Origin: Chlorophyllum brunneum | Lineage: Eukaryota; Basidiomycota; Agaricomycetes; Agaricales; Agaricaceae | Direction: 5' to 3' | Assembly: GCA_963576785.1 (NCBI GenBank) | Contig: OY756142.1 | Span: forward strand, 1,550,001 to 1,614,000 | Length of the DNA: 64,000 nucleotides | Part shown: in pieces, positions 46,662 to 57,359 of the stretch | How positions within the stretch are numbered: the first letter of the stretch is position 1 | Layout: every line of letters starts with the position of its first letter | Notes under the pieces: generated by a model | Database searches by the model: none | Seen by the model: the letters and a program-made list of their open reading frames with translations, nothing else | What the model was told of the DNA's origin: nothing | Translations under genes and position numbers: made by a program

Positions 46662-47508
46662 CCTGACGTGAGTAGTTGTCGCTCGCTGGTGCAGTTACCG
46701 ACCGTTGCCTGCACGCGGAACTGGCCTAGAAACTGATTTCGTTGTGTTGGACATTATGATTGGAGAAAAAATAAAAGCACGACGATAGGTCGGTTTGTGA
46801 TCAGCTGATCAGTTGGTAAATCTGGGACACGAACCTGGCTCAAAGCTGGGATTCCTGCTAGATCCAAGACGGCGCTTAGTGACAGCGGAAGCCTAGCTTA
46901 ACGTGAGCACTTGGGCCCTCGTAATCCAGACTGCCGCTCCGGCATTTCCCATTGCATGTGATATCTCCACCAACAGCGGAAGGCTCTGGTGATGCCAGAT
47001 GATTACTATAGTCCTCGATTCATGTCCTCAGGAGCCCTGTAAACGCCCCTCAGGCTCCATTGATCCTATCCCAATGACAATTATAGGGGAATCAAAAGCG
47101 GAGGAAAGCTTTATTATATAAACGGAACTTGCACGGCTAGAGAAGGATGTCAGAGAGTTGGGGTCGACTACTCGAAGCTAGAAAGGCCGCCGTCGCATAT
47201 TCAATCGCAAGTGGGCACAACGTAAGCCACCACCAAGAAGATTAATTACCAATGGCGCTCATCCGAACTCCATTGGTAGAAAATACGGGATGCAGAGGTA
47301 GTTCACATGTTCGGGGTGTCAGTACAGCCAGAGATACCTCTGTTGCCTATGGGACTACTGGTCTCCAGGTCAAAGCGAGCCTGGGGATATTATAAACACA
47401 CCGCCCTCGATTCCAAAGGCAATGCGTAATTATGACGGAAGAATCGCAATCGATGCTGACTTTCAAGTTTAGAAACCGAAAAAGCCGTTCTCTGTTCCTG
47501 TACAATAG
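46662..47508. other. upstream region of the MscS-like gene
   Basis: 847 bp between the channel start and the stop of the isochorismatase-like gene. Contains an imperfect tRNA B-box-like string near 46830, rejected as a tRNA. No gene-like frame otherwise. Confidence 0.4.
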
Positions 47509-48389
47509 CTATAGGCTAGGTTTTGGATCAATCAATATCCCGCCGCCTGCTATTTCGTTCTGGGAAGACGCTGATGGGGTTTGCCGGCCAAGAACGAGGA
47601 TTTCTCCAACCGTCTTGGTTCTCTCCTTCTCCTCTTTGATGATTTTGCTAAATTCTTTGAAGTTGGGAAGGCTGGCGTCTCCCATCAACTCAAAGGCCAG
47701 AGACTCAGAGGAGGTGATGATGGCACCTGCTTGGCGCAGGCGAGCGGCCGCGATACCGATCTCGAAGGAATTGCAGGAAGAGATGGCATCAAGCGGTAGA
47801 TAGGGCACCAGTGGCTGAGAACGAGTGGGCGAAAGGGCGAGAAGCGAAAGCGCAGTTTGAAGCACACAGACATGAGACTGAAATAGACTGGTCAGTGCTG
47901 TAATGAGGACTAGAAGCAACCTAACCTCGATGCCGAATATCACGACAGACGTAACGTCTGGGCGGGCGTCGAGCACCGCTTGGACGTCCGGCGTAATCAT
48001 AGAGAAACGGGTTTTGTCGTAGGGACCGATGTATAGAGGCCCGAGGATGCTTGTATCGATCTGTGGGTCGATCGGTCCGAGAGCTATCGTGGAGTCAGCA
48101 GAATAGAGAGCGGGAGGAAACCAAGGATACCTCGTGCATTTTGAGTAGTGGCAACGACTTGGCAGCCGAGGAGCTGTAGATGGTGAGAAAGATGCAAGGG
48201 GGCTGAGTGGGCGCAAACCTTGGCAAGTTTGAGGAGTTTGTTGGCTGTGACGACGACCTGGTCATATGCGTGGATGGCGTTTCCTAGGGAGAGATAAGCG
48301 GCGGCGAAGAGATGATGGGTGTACTGACTGAATCTTGTCTGGATGTCGCAGAGGAAGAAGATGGTGGTGGGTGGGTTGAGGAGAGGCAT
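47509..48389 (-). CDS. isochorismatase-domain hydrolase (ISOC1/2-like)
   Basis: Cysteine-hydrolase-fold protein. Four exons (48219-48389, 48131-48173, 47926-48083, 47509-47877) encode 246 residues. The catalytic triad is visible: Asp in FFLCDIQTRF, Lys in YDKTRFSM, and Cys in ESHVCVLQTALSLL. The middle has LLGCQVVATTQNARG and LGPIDPQID. It belongs to the eukaryotic isochorismatase-domain-containing group, whose substrate is not settled; a direct isochorismate role is unlikely. The last 60 residues (SLAFELMGDASLPNFKEFSK) are typical of that group. It is divergent from the coiled-coil gene, with 146 bp between starts. Confidence 0.88.
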
Positions 48390-48535
48390 TGGTCGGAGTG
48401 TGAAAAGGGTGATGGGTGTTCGACTGGCGTGTCTGCTGCCTGCCTCTGCCCTCTCGTCCCGTCGCTGCACCAGCCTCCACGGCACTTCCTTTCCTTGATC
48501 CAGCTCTCTTCGTTCCTTTCCACCCTTCCCTCTCC
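48390..48535. promoter_or_regulatory. shared divergent promoter, isochorismatase-like/coiled-coil gene
   Basis: 146 bp between start codons. A plus-strand frame is open through it from 48312, but that is a shadow: the conserved start lies in another frame at 48536. Confidence 0.5.
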
Positions 48536-51500
48536 ATGGACGCCCCTCTCACCTCCCATGACTTGGCAGTCAGAAACAGGGTGTGTTCATACTTTCGCAC
48601 CCCGTCGAGTGCTCTGCCGCTGCCGGTGGTTTCAGTTATGCAGCCTGTACTCACCAGTTCTCCCACAGTTGGAATCCTTCAAACTGGGCGGGCTTCCATC
48701 TACTTTTTCTGCCCCCATCCTTTCCAATGCAGGCCACAATCGTTCCCATTCCCGTAATACTTCTCTCTCCTCTTTTTCCTCTTCCCAAGGCCCTTCCAAC
48801 CCACCCCCGGCCCTTACTTCTTCGGTTTCAGATAATTCTTTTACTACCTTTTCTTTTCCCGCCATGAACAACTCTTCTGCACCTCCCCCTCCTACATCGA
48901 ACAAACGCAACTCGCACCACCGCCGTCGCTCATCCGTCTCTACCCGTACTGAGTCGGCAGAGCTCATGGGTGTCTCGCTGCCTGAACTGCCACCCTCCAA
49001 CTCCGATAGCAACGTCAATTTTGGAGACAAGGATTCAATTCGCCGGCGTGCATTGTGGGCTCTTGAGGGAAAGCCTGACGTTTCCTTCGCCAAGGTAGAA
49101 ATTCCAGACATAACAACACCAGACCTCGAGAAGGCTTCATTTGATTTCCGTGAGTACCTCCCGCTGATTGAGTATGGCGGGGTAACCCACTTTCTCTCTT
49201 CATCAGCAACGAAGCCCTCATTTCCATCCGGATCAGGAGGCTCTTTTGGCTCGGGTCTTACCTCAATGCTTGGAAATAAGCGCGATTCGTTCAAGTTACT
49301 TGCTGCTTCGTCTTCCTCTAAGGACCAGCTCCACACCCTTGTGGAAGAGGAAGAAGAAGAAGAAGAAGAAGAGTCGCCTCCCCCAGAAAGTTCCGTTTGT
49401 AGAGGCGAAACTCCCCCACCCTCAGTTTCCGATACTATGCACTTAGAAGTTGAGCCAGGCAGTGCCGAGCTACTTCTCCGGTGTTCGAGCCCCCCCAAGG
49501 ATCAGGGAGAGGAGGTTAACACCATAGTGGTTGGTGCAGATAACATAATTCAACCTCTTCCAATGCGGCCTCGTCCAGCTACTCTCAACTTGCGCCCGTT
49601 GTCCCTCACACCAGAAAGTTTGGTTTCCCTCCAAGGATTACCCACCCCTTCGTGGACACCGAGTCCCCGCTCTGGTCTTAGACGCTTGTCTCTTAGTCCT
49701 GCACCTCTCGGTGAGGATGTTCAAACTAGCGTCAGCGTAACACCGACACCAGCTTCCCGCCGACCTCAACTCACTCTCAAACTTGGCAACAGCAACGAGA
49801 ATCCTATTCCCACGTCAAGTTCTGAAGATGCTTCTCGCCCACATCGCCGAAGCAGTATCACGTACAAGCCGTCTTCCCACGGTGTCACTACAAGCCTTGC
49901 TGGTTTGCCAACCCCAGAAATGACACCAACCTTCAAAGATCATCGTTATTCAATCGCCGAGTCGGTCCGCAGTACCAGAAGCGAAGACGAGTTTTTTCCT
50001 GGCGGACCCTCCCAAAATCGTCCCCTTAGCGCGAGCGAGCAGCACTTCTTGGTTAAATCGCATAACGCGCTTTTGGCGCGCATAACGGACCTTGAGCGGG
50101 CCTTGACCAACCGCCGGAGAATTTCTTCTGGCTATGCTCGTTCGGACGTTGGGAGCTCGCGCCCGACATCCATGCTCTCAGATGTTTCCTCCAGCGATGC
50201 TGACGGTGAACCAAGTGATGAGATGCTTAGGTTGATCGCTGATCTCAAGGCAGAACGGGATGAGTTGAAGAGGGACGTCGATGGATGGAGAACCCGTGTC
50301 GGTGATACGGAGAAACAAATGGTCATGCTTACGAAACGAGTTGAAAATGAACGTCGTGATGCTTGGGTTGCTCGCTCACAGGCCGGGTTATTGGAAGTTG
50401 AGAAGGGAGTTTTTGAAAAGCAGTTGGAAGACGCTGGGGAGGCTCTCGAGGGACTTGGCGACGAGAATCAGGTACTCAGGACAGAGAAGGAAGGTTTAGT
50501 GAGGAAGAATGAGGAAATGACGACCAAGATCCATGAGCTCGAGGAGCAACTCAAAATTTCATTGATGGAGTTGGAGAAGGAACGAGAGCTGAGGAAGCTG
50601 CGGGAAGATGAGATGTTGGCCACCCCTGTTATTCCTCCTCCCTCAAGTCGACCTCCATCATCTTACGGCCGTAATGCGAGGACCGCATTCGCATCGCTCG
50701 ATTCTATCGGAAGCTCGACCACGGAAGTGGAGACAGAATTTGCGGACGACTGTGAGGCGAGGTTCAACTACATGCTCAAGGCTGTTCAGGAGGAAGACGA
50801 GTCTTACAGGGAAAGCGAAGAAGATAGTGGCCTTGCTGGATATGAAGATGAGGAAGACTCGGATGCCAGCTTCTGTTCCTCCTCTTCACTCGATTCTTTG
50901 GATGACCAGAACACTATTTTGCAACCTGCCACCTCCTGCACTCCTAAGCCCCGCGAAGCTGGTATCTCTTTTCCCGTATCCCCCAGTTCGCAACAGCCAG
51001 GACATAATACCCGGTCATCATGGCTGACCTGGACATTCCCCCGAGTCAATAATGGCCAGCCTGTGCCGCACAACAACCGGGATTCTGTTGACCGTTTCTT
51101 TGGATGTCTTGAGGATGAGAGTAGTAGTGAGGGTGGCTCGCCTCCTTGCTCTCCATCTCGTTACTGCTTTGAGAAGAGCAAGAGCTTGTTCTCCAATGCG
51201 TTAAAGGATGCTAACGAGGAAGATTCTCCTTTCTTCTTACCTCGAGGAGTTGGTGTTGTCGTAGAAGACAAACGCTTGGGTATTGTGCCCGAGGAGGAAG
51301 ACGAGGACGCTACTTTGGATGGCGAGTCGGATGGCGAGATGTTTGGCGAGATGGGAGGGATCAGAATCACACTCTCGCCTCCCCAACCTGAAGATGATGA
51401 CCTCACTGTTGAGCTTCCGCAACTTGCAGTGCAGGCCATATCCCGCCCAGTGGAAAGAGCCCCCCAATTGCCGATGTTGAACTTTGGAGATGACGATGAC

Positions 51501-52040
51501 GACGATGATGATACAGGATTTAGCTTTGGTCGAGCTCTAGAGCGTACCCGCTTTGATGAAAAAGAGGAAGAAATTGTCGCGCCCATTGTTGCTGTCTCTC
51601 CTCCCCCAGTTATTGTAGTGTCACCTCCCCTAGCTGGCGTTGAATCTCCAGCCCCTACCCAAACCCCACCGTCGACCATTCCTCGTCTTGGTTCGTCCCG
51701 TTCGGCTTCGCCCTCAGCAATCCCCCGTTTCACTGTCTTCAAGGCCCCTTCATTGAATTATCCTGACACCGTGCCTTCAGCTTCACCCAGCGCCTATGCT
51801 ACACCCCCTTCAAAACGCGGTGGCACCACCCCATCTTTCATTCCCCAGCCCGTCTCTTCTCCTTCTCCCGTCCGAGCTGCTTCCGCTTCTGCCAAACCCA
51901 GGCTGACTGGAACTTCGACTTTTCTTCCCCAACCCCAGAGGAAGCCACCGATGAACACTACAGCTGGAAATGTCAGTCGGACTGGGACAAACGCTAATGG
52001 TTCGAGCCCTACATCTCCGATTGCTATTCGTACGTACTGA
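48536..52040 (+). CDS. large Ser/Pro-rich coiled-coil protein, unknown function
   Basis: Start MDAPLTSHDLAVRNR at 48536, then an 88-nt intron (48581-48668) and one long exon from 48669 to a TGA at 52040: 1138 residues. Order: a Ser/His/Arg-rich N-terminus (NSHHRRRSSVSTR), a short conserved-looking island with ESAELMGVSLPELP and KDSIRRRALWALEGKPDVSF, a long disordered region with an acidic Glu run, a coiled coil at roughly residues 480-660 (SEQHFLVKSHNALLARITDL, ELEEQLKISLMELEKEREL), then acidic and Ser/Pro/Ala-rich sequence. It resembles a scaffold or cytoskeleton-linked protein, but no named family is recognised. The 3' end is uncertain: a GTACGT donor at 52030 lies 11 bases before the stop, and an open frame continues beyond to 52570. 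The opposite-strand frame at 48632-49498 is a shadow. Confidence 0.7.
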
Positions 52041-53045
52041 TTTCTTTCTGCCTAGTATACATCGCGGTGAACCAGTGTGATCCTTTTGTCAGATTCTCCG
52101 ATGATGAAGAACAATATAGCTACAAACACGGTCGACAGACTCAGATAATGAAGAGTGTTGATCTTACGCATTCGGATGATAGACAGGACTTACTACGACA
52201 ACATGATATGGCGACGAACCAAAGTGCAACTTCGACCTTTGCCTCGATTATAACTTCCCCCATTACGGCGAAATTGACTTCTTTCATACCCTTCTCGTGG
52301 GGTGTCGCTGCACGCGCTACTCCTGCGGCGATCTGCTTCGCTCCATCACCATCTGATTCGAGCATGAGCTCCCTGCCGTCTGATCCACACTTGGTCGGAC
52401 AGGCCGCTACTCGGCTCCAGCAATCTCCTCAATCGCAGAGACTCGGCTTGGTGACGCGCCAGCAGCAGCTGGAGAAGTTGAAGGAGAGAATGGAAACAAG
52501 TAAACACCAGATGGGTTTTGGCGTTGTTCTGCACTGCAAGAACTGTTTCGACAGCGCCGTTGTCCTCTGAAGTCAAAATGTTTTCCACCGCCTTCTATGC
52601 CCCACATATCCCTTTGTGACCTTGATACTTGGACTATCCACTCCTCATCCACGACCGTGGATTTCCCTATGCCAGAAAATTCTTTTACCTATGGCTTGTG
52701 CCCCTCTCCCTTCCCCTTTGCAACGGCTCGTTTCAACATCACCAGCGTTTCCCAGTTGTGTTCCTTTGTAACGTATATTCGTTCCAACGTTTTTGGTGTT
52801 TCAGTAAATCTTCCTCCTGTGCACGGCTCGCAACAGTTGACTTTCATGTTTGGCTTGACGCCCCGCTATTTTATTCTATGTATTACCAGACGAACACTTC
52901 TACCCCAGAAATTATGCCTTGTACCATGACCCAGTTTGAGGGACCAGAGCATACTCCGGAAATATCCGTGAAAGGGCGTGAGAATCCGGGACAGTTGACA
53001 AAAGCTGGCTTCTGTGAAGCGACTCGTTCACTTTCCACATTTACC
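52041..53045. other. downstream region with an unassigned open frame
   Basis: The stretch 52056-52570 is open on the plus strand and reads as plausible protein (ATRLQQSPQSQRLGLVTRQQ, QLEKLKERMETSKHQMG). It may be a last exon of the coiled-coil gene or its 3' untranslated region. The only frame-compatible acceptor near the 52030 donor gives a 26-nt intron, too short for normal splicing; a 63-nt alternative ends the protein after about 19 residues. From 52600 on it is probably the upstream region of the next gene. Confidence 0.35.
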
Positions 53046-53525
53046 ATGGGCCCTCAGCAACCTCTTCGCAGAGGCATGATGAAGAACTGGTTTGCCGTTG
53101 AGGTACGTCACTTTCATCCACTGGTGCACCGGAATTGCTTATAAACGAAACCCCGTGCAGGCAATTCCGATGTAAGTATTCTTCTGCCATCTAGTTGTGA
53201 GTTTGACTTGGCGCGCGGGACGGTAGCTATGTGATCATTGGGACTGTTGTCGCTGGTGCTTCATGGTACTTGGGGCGCCTGGCCCTTGGTCCTACTGGTA
53301 AGTTTGCCCACACTCCATTTTCTTGCTGGATACTGAGCCCGCCGTACCCCACAGTCGTTTGGACTAAGAACAATTCTACCCCTTGGAATTCCATCAAACC
53401 TGATGAAACCACCAAGATAATGCAGGTCAATCAGAAACTCGAGAAGAGGTACTGCTATTGGGTTCGTTTCGCCTTTGTGATGTTTACTGACTTGGTCCTG
53501 TAGCTGGTCCCGGGATAAACTGTAA
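53046..53525 (+). CDS. MLRQ/NDUFA4-like small mitochondrial membrane protein
   Basis: Homologue of NDUFA4/B12D (MLRQ) proteins of the inner mitochondrial membrane, found with complex I and/or complex IV. Five exons (53046-53102, 53161-53171, 53227-53297, 53355-53448, 53504-53525) sum to 84 codons plus stop. Spliced motifs: MKNWFAVEAIPIYVIIGTVV, a single membrane helix, GASWYLGRLALGPTVVWTK, NNSTPWNSIKPDETTK and the ending EKSWSRDKL. The sequence VWTKNNSTPWN aligns with the animal VCWDRNNPEPWN. Exon 2 is only 11 nt. Upstream in-frame sequence is open, but the Met at 53046 fits the usual length. Confidence 0.88.
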
Positions 53526-53789
53526 CCTGAGCTTGATAGTAGATATTTCTTTTTTTTTATCCTGGCCCCTAGTGCAGGAGTAGTTTGACTGGAATAAATG
53601 TGCACTCCTCGTACTCTCCCTACTGTTGAGTACTTCGTTCGCTCCGATATTGTGGTTATGCACGCACCTGCGTGTGACGGTCCATAGCATGAGGCACCAT
53701 GTGCTAAAGTTGTAGTCATTGATGACTTAATTGGTCGAACACTCGGCTTCACATTCTTAGAAAACGATCATCAGACTCCCTACAGGAAT

Positions 53790-55159
53790 ATGCCCGATAC
53801 TGATTCTGCTAGTGCCTACAAACAACGCGCACTAACGACCCCTCCTGACGGTGAGGAAGATCTTCCTGTAGACGGATTCCAATTCGTGAGCCTGGATCGG
53901 GTTTTTAATCTCGAATGATTTAGCTGATATGAGATAAAGCCCCAAGTGAACGGACCATTGGATCTCCCTGCGCTGGTGTACGGTTGTGGAGTGTTCTCGA
54001 ATCAGTATAACTCGGATAGTCACATCTTGAGCCAAGAAGGGATTCGAGCAGTCCGCCTCGGACTTCGGTGCGCAGTGCTCAATAGCCTTTCGATGAGTGC
54101 ATCCCTGATATCATTGTAGATATGGCATCCGTGCATTCGATACCTCTCGATATTATGGGCCATCGGAATATGTTCTTGGAAATATCCTTCAAGCACTCAG
54201 GGAGGAATTTCCTCGCTCCTCCTACAAGATAGTATGTCCACTTGATCTGTAACCTCGTGCATATACCTACCCTACCGATGCTACCAGATGACGAAATGCG
54301 GCCGGTTTGGTCTGAGCGACTTCGATTACAGTCCCTCAAAGATTCGCCAGTGTGTCCTCGAGAGCCTGGAACGGCTACAGACGACTTACCTGGATGCAGT
54401 CTATCTTCATGACGTGGAGTTTGTGGCTACGCCCGTTTCACCGAAACCCGACGGCAACCATACGACCGCCCTCAGTACAGAAGCAGCTGCGTATGGCCTA
54501 GCCAAGGGCGATGAGGCCAAGGTAAGGGGTGAGGGTGACCAGAAGGTTCTGGATGCATTCGTTGAGCTTTCGAAACTGAAGCAAGAAGGTATTGTCAGGA
54601 ACATTGGAATTACTGGTATGACGACGCACTGTACATAGTGGGTCAAAATACTCATGGTGTCACAGGGTACCCTCTACCGACTCTCTTGAGGCTGGCCATC
54701 CTGATCAACAGCACCCCACCTTTTGAACCCGTGGATGTGCTGTTATCGTATTCCCATCTCACACTCCAAAACTCGACTTTCAATGCATTTGCAAGCCATT
54801 TCTACGAGCGTGCCAAAGTCAAGCAGCTTCTAGCAGCTTCTCCGTTGAGTATGGGCTTACTCGCACCGAAGGCACCTTCATGGCACCCGGCCCCTGATAC
54901 ACTCAAGACCACAGTGGTGGAGGCACTGGGGATGGTCCCAGACCTGCCTAACCTTGCACTGGGTTATACAGCCCGTAAAACTGGTACAGCAACGCCATTC
55001 GTAGGAGGGTTCAGCAACATAAAAGAAGTGCATGAATGTGCCAGGGTTTGGAGGGAAGTGAACGAGAAAAACGACGGCTGGAGGGTACAACAAGAAAAAG
55101 TCATCCTTGCACTATTTGAGAAATCCCAGTACCTGGACTGGTCGTGGAAGTCGCCGTAG
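53790..55159 (+). CDS. aldo/keto reductase (D-arabinose/L-galactose dehydrogenase-like)
   Basis: NAD(P)-dependent oxidoreductase, closest in layout to yeast Ara2. Five exons (53790-53885, 53940-54067, 54120-54231, 54288-54615, 54666-55159) give 385 residues. The catalytic tetrad is visible: Asp and Tyr in AFDTSRYYGPSE, Lys in MTKCGRFG, His in YLHDVEF. The TIM barrel continues with VLDAFVELSKLKQEGIVRNI and GITGYPLPTLLRL, and YSHLTLQNSTF. A loop insertion of about 40 residues (PVSPKPDGNHTTALSTEAAA) follows the His strand, as in other fungal Ara2-like proteins. In that family the enzyme makes D-arabinono-1,4-lactone for erythroascorbate; substrate here is inferred. Confidence 0.9.
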
Positions 55160-55272
55160 ATTGTTCTGTAGATTGTAGTACTTAGTATTTTGATCTGTGA
55201 AGTATACAAGGCCAAACCAGGATAACCGTCCCTGGTGCGGCTCTTCCTTTCCAACCTTCATCCATCCAGGGA

Positions 55273-57189
55273 ATGGCTATCGACGGCCTCATCCTTCTTG
55301 ATAGCACAGGGTCAGTCATATGGATTAGTCACAGTATCTTTGACCTCACCATATCACTGATAGTCGTCCAATTATACAGTCTGGCTTCAGGTCATACCAA
55401 CCTTCCTACTCGCTCCTTCACGTCGACGCGTTCAACAATGCCCTTGCGAAAACGTCACGTCCTTCAGACGTAGATCCTGTTCTCTACGTCCCTTTCCTCA
55501 CCCATGGCGTGTCAAGTGCTTGTTGCCATATCGCCTGTGGAGACATGCGAATACTATGCCCCGTCAGCGGAGATGGTACGTTTGACGGGCACAGGGAATC
55601 GATTCATCTGATTGCAGATTGATAGTCGACCCGCTTCTTGCCTTTGCATTTCTACAAACCTTTGTGGACATATTGACGGATTATTTCGGCACGGTATCTG
55701 CTGCCACCATGAGGGAAAATTTTGATGTCGTCTATCAGGTGGGAGCGTCGGATCTTGCCTGGATGCGTTGATATTAAACAGTGGCAAGCTTTTGGAAGAG
55801 ACCCTAGATGCAGGGGGAAGACCGCTCACAACCTCTGCCAATGCGCTACGAGACATCGTTCTTCCACCCTCGCTTTTGACCAAGCTTCTCAGCGCTGCTG
55901 GTGCCAATATCAATACCACCTTCAACTCTGGCGGTGGAAATCCCTTCTCGTCGTCAATTCCGTGGAGGAAGGCAACCGTACGTCATAATGCTAATGAAAT
56001 CTACTTTGACATGGTAGAGGAGCTTAATGCAATTGTGAACAAGTATGTATCTTCTGTCGCCCTGGTTTTCGACCTTCAGTTTCTCATTCAGCTGGAATTA
56101 GAAATGGAGTCGCTCTCTCAAGTAATGTCTGGGGAAGGATAGAAACCAACTGCAGATTGTCAGGTTATTGCGTCTCTCACCATATAGTCTGTGTCTTCAT
56201 GCTGAATGACTTATGGCACATAGGCACTCCCCAGTGTTTCTTGTCCTTCACGAATCCGCAAGTATTGACAGATTGTTCTTTTCATCCTTCTGTACAGTAT
56301 GGCATTATTCAGTCGTCTCCCATGGGTTCTAATTGACACATCGGCGGGACAAACTAGGCTTCAACGTTGGGCACGCGATAAATCGCTTTCATTCATACCC
56401 CCGGATGGTCACTTCGTTCTTGCAGAATATCGTTTCGCACCTGCAGCCTCATTGCCCACCGCCCGCTTCGCGTCACCAGCTTCACCGGGTTCAAGCACAT
56501 CAAAAGACTCTGTACCAGTTCCCTTTGTCCTTAAGACCGTTTGTGATCTCGAGGGAAATGGAGGTTCGTTCACGATCTTCTCATCTCGGGATGTCTTTGT
56601 GGTGTCAACACCTGTTTTATCTGCAGCCCAATTTGATATAACGTTCACGTCGCGTCTGGCGACACGGTCTCTAGAAAACATTGTAATAGAAATGAATATG
56701 GGTGAAGGAGCAGGGGCAATTAAGTGCGTAGCATCCCGGGGGTCTGGTATAGGTCGGCATATGGGTGCCACCGACATGGGGATGCCAAATAACATGGGCG
56801 CCTCATGGGCGTTTGATGCAAAGAAGGTAGGCTTTTCATTCTGTTTTGGGGTCTGTTTTATCCGGCATTCATCTCACCTCCCCCTTTCATTTAACAGACG
56901 ATACGTTGGGAAATTGCAAATGCCCCACCATCGAGCACCTGGAACCTGCGAGGCTCTTTCACAACACCGTCTGTGCTTTCTTCGTTATATATGTTGTGCT
57001 TATTCATTCACACCAAAGAATAGATCTGCCAAACCTCGTCCATCACACGCCCTCCAAGTTCGGTTCGACATACAATCACATACATTTTCTGCTCTCAAGG
57101 TGGAACAATTGCGAGTCACCGGCGAAACGTATAAACCATACAAAGGTGTCAGAGGTCGTTCGATCGGAAATATTGAATGGAGATGGTGA
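55273..57189 (+). CDS. APM3: AP-3 adaptor complex mu subunit
   Basis: Cargo-binding medium chain of AP-3, which sorts proteins from Golgi/endosome to vacuole. The start MAIDGLILLDSTG (55273) is spliced (55310 to 55364) to RPIIQSGFRSYQPSYSLLHV. The longin-like N-domain includes DPVLYVPFLTHGVSSACCHI and FLQTFVDILTDYFG. The linker has LLEETLDAGGRPLTTSANAL, a strong mu-3 match, and the mu-homology domain contains PWRKATVRHNANEIYFDMVE, LIDTSAGQTRLQRWARDK, LSFIPPDGHFVLAEYRF and the end TYKPYKGVRGRSIGNIEWRW. At least seven introns are needed. It is tail-to-tail with STI1, 170 bp away. Confidence 0.92.
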
Positions 57190-57359
57190 AACGGGAGGAA
57201 TTGGGTAGATAATTCAAACCTTCGTTCAATTTGGACCAAACCAGGAAGAAATTGAGTTAATTGACTTTGAGACCATATGATATGCCAGATCTACAGTGAT
57301 AGCAAGAATTCAGAGAACATGGAGTGCTGGAAATAACTAAAACAGGAAAACTACGTCAA

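Noticed and set aside
46800..46870. Possible tRNA near GGACACGAACC
   Set aside because: The T stem does not pair, and no A box or acceptor stem was found.
48312..48535. Upstream extension of the coiled-coil gene frame to 48312
   Set aside because: It overlaps the isochorismatase-like first exon. The start at 48536 splices cleanly to the main exon, leaving this as promoter and leader.
48632..49498. 288-codon minus-strand frame
   Set aside because: Antisense to the coiled-coil gene, low complexity, no start context or domain.
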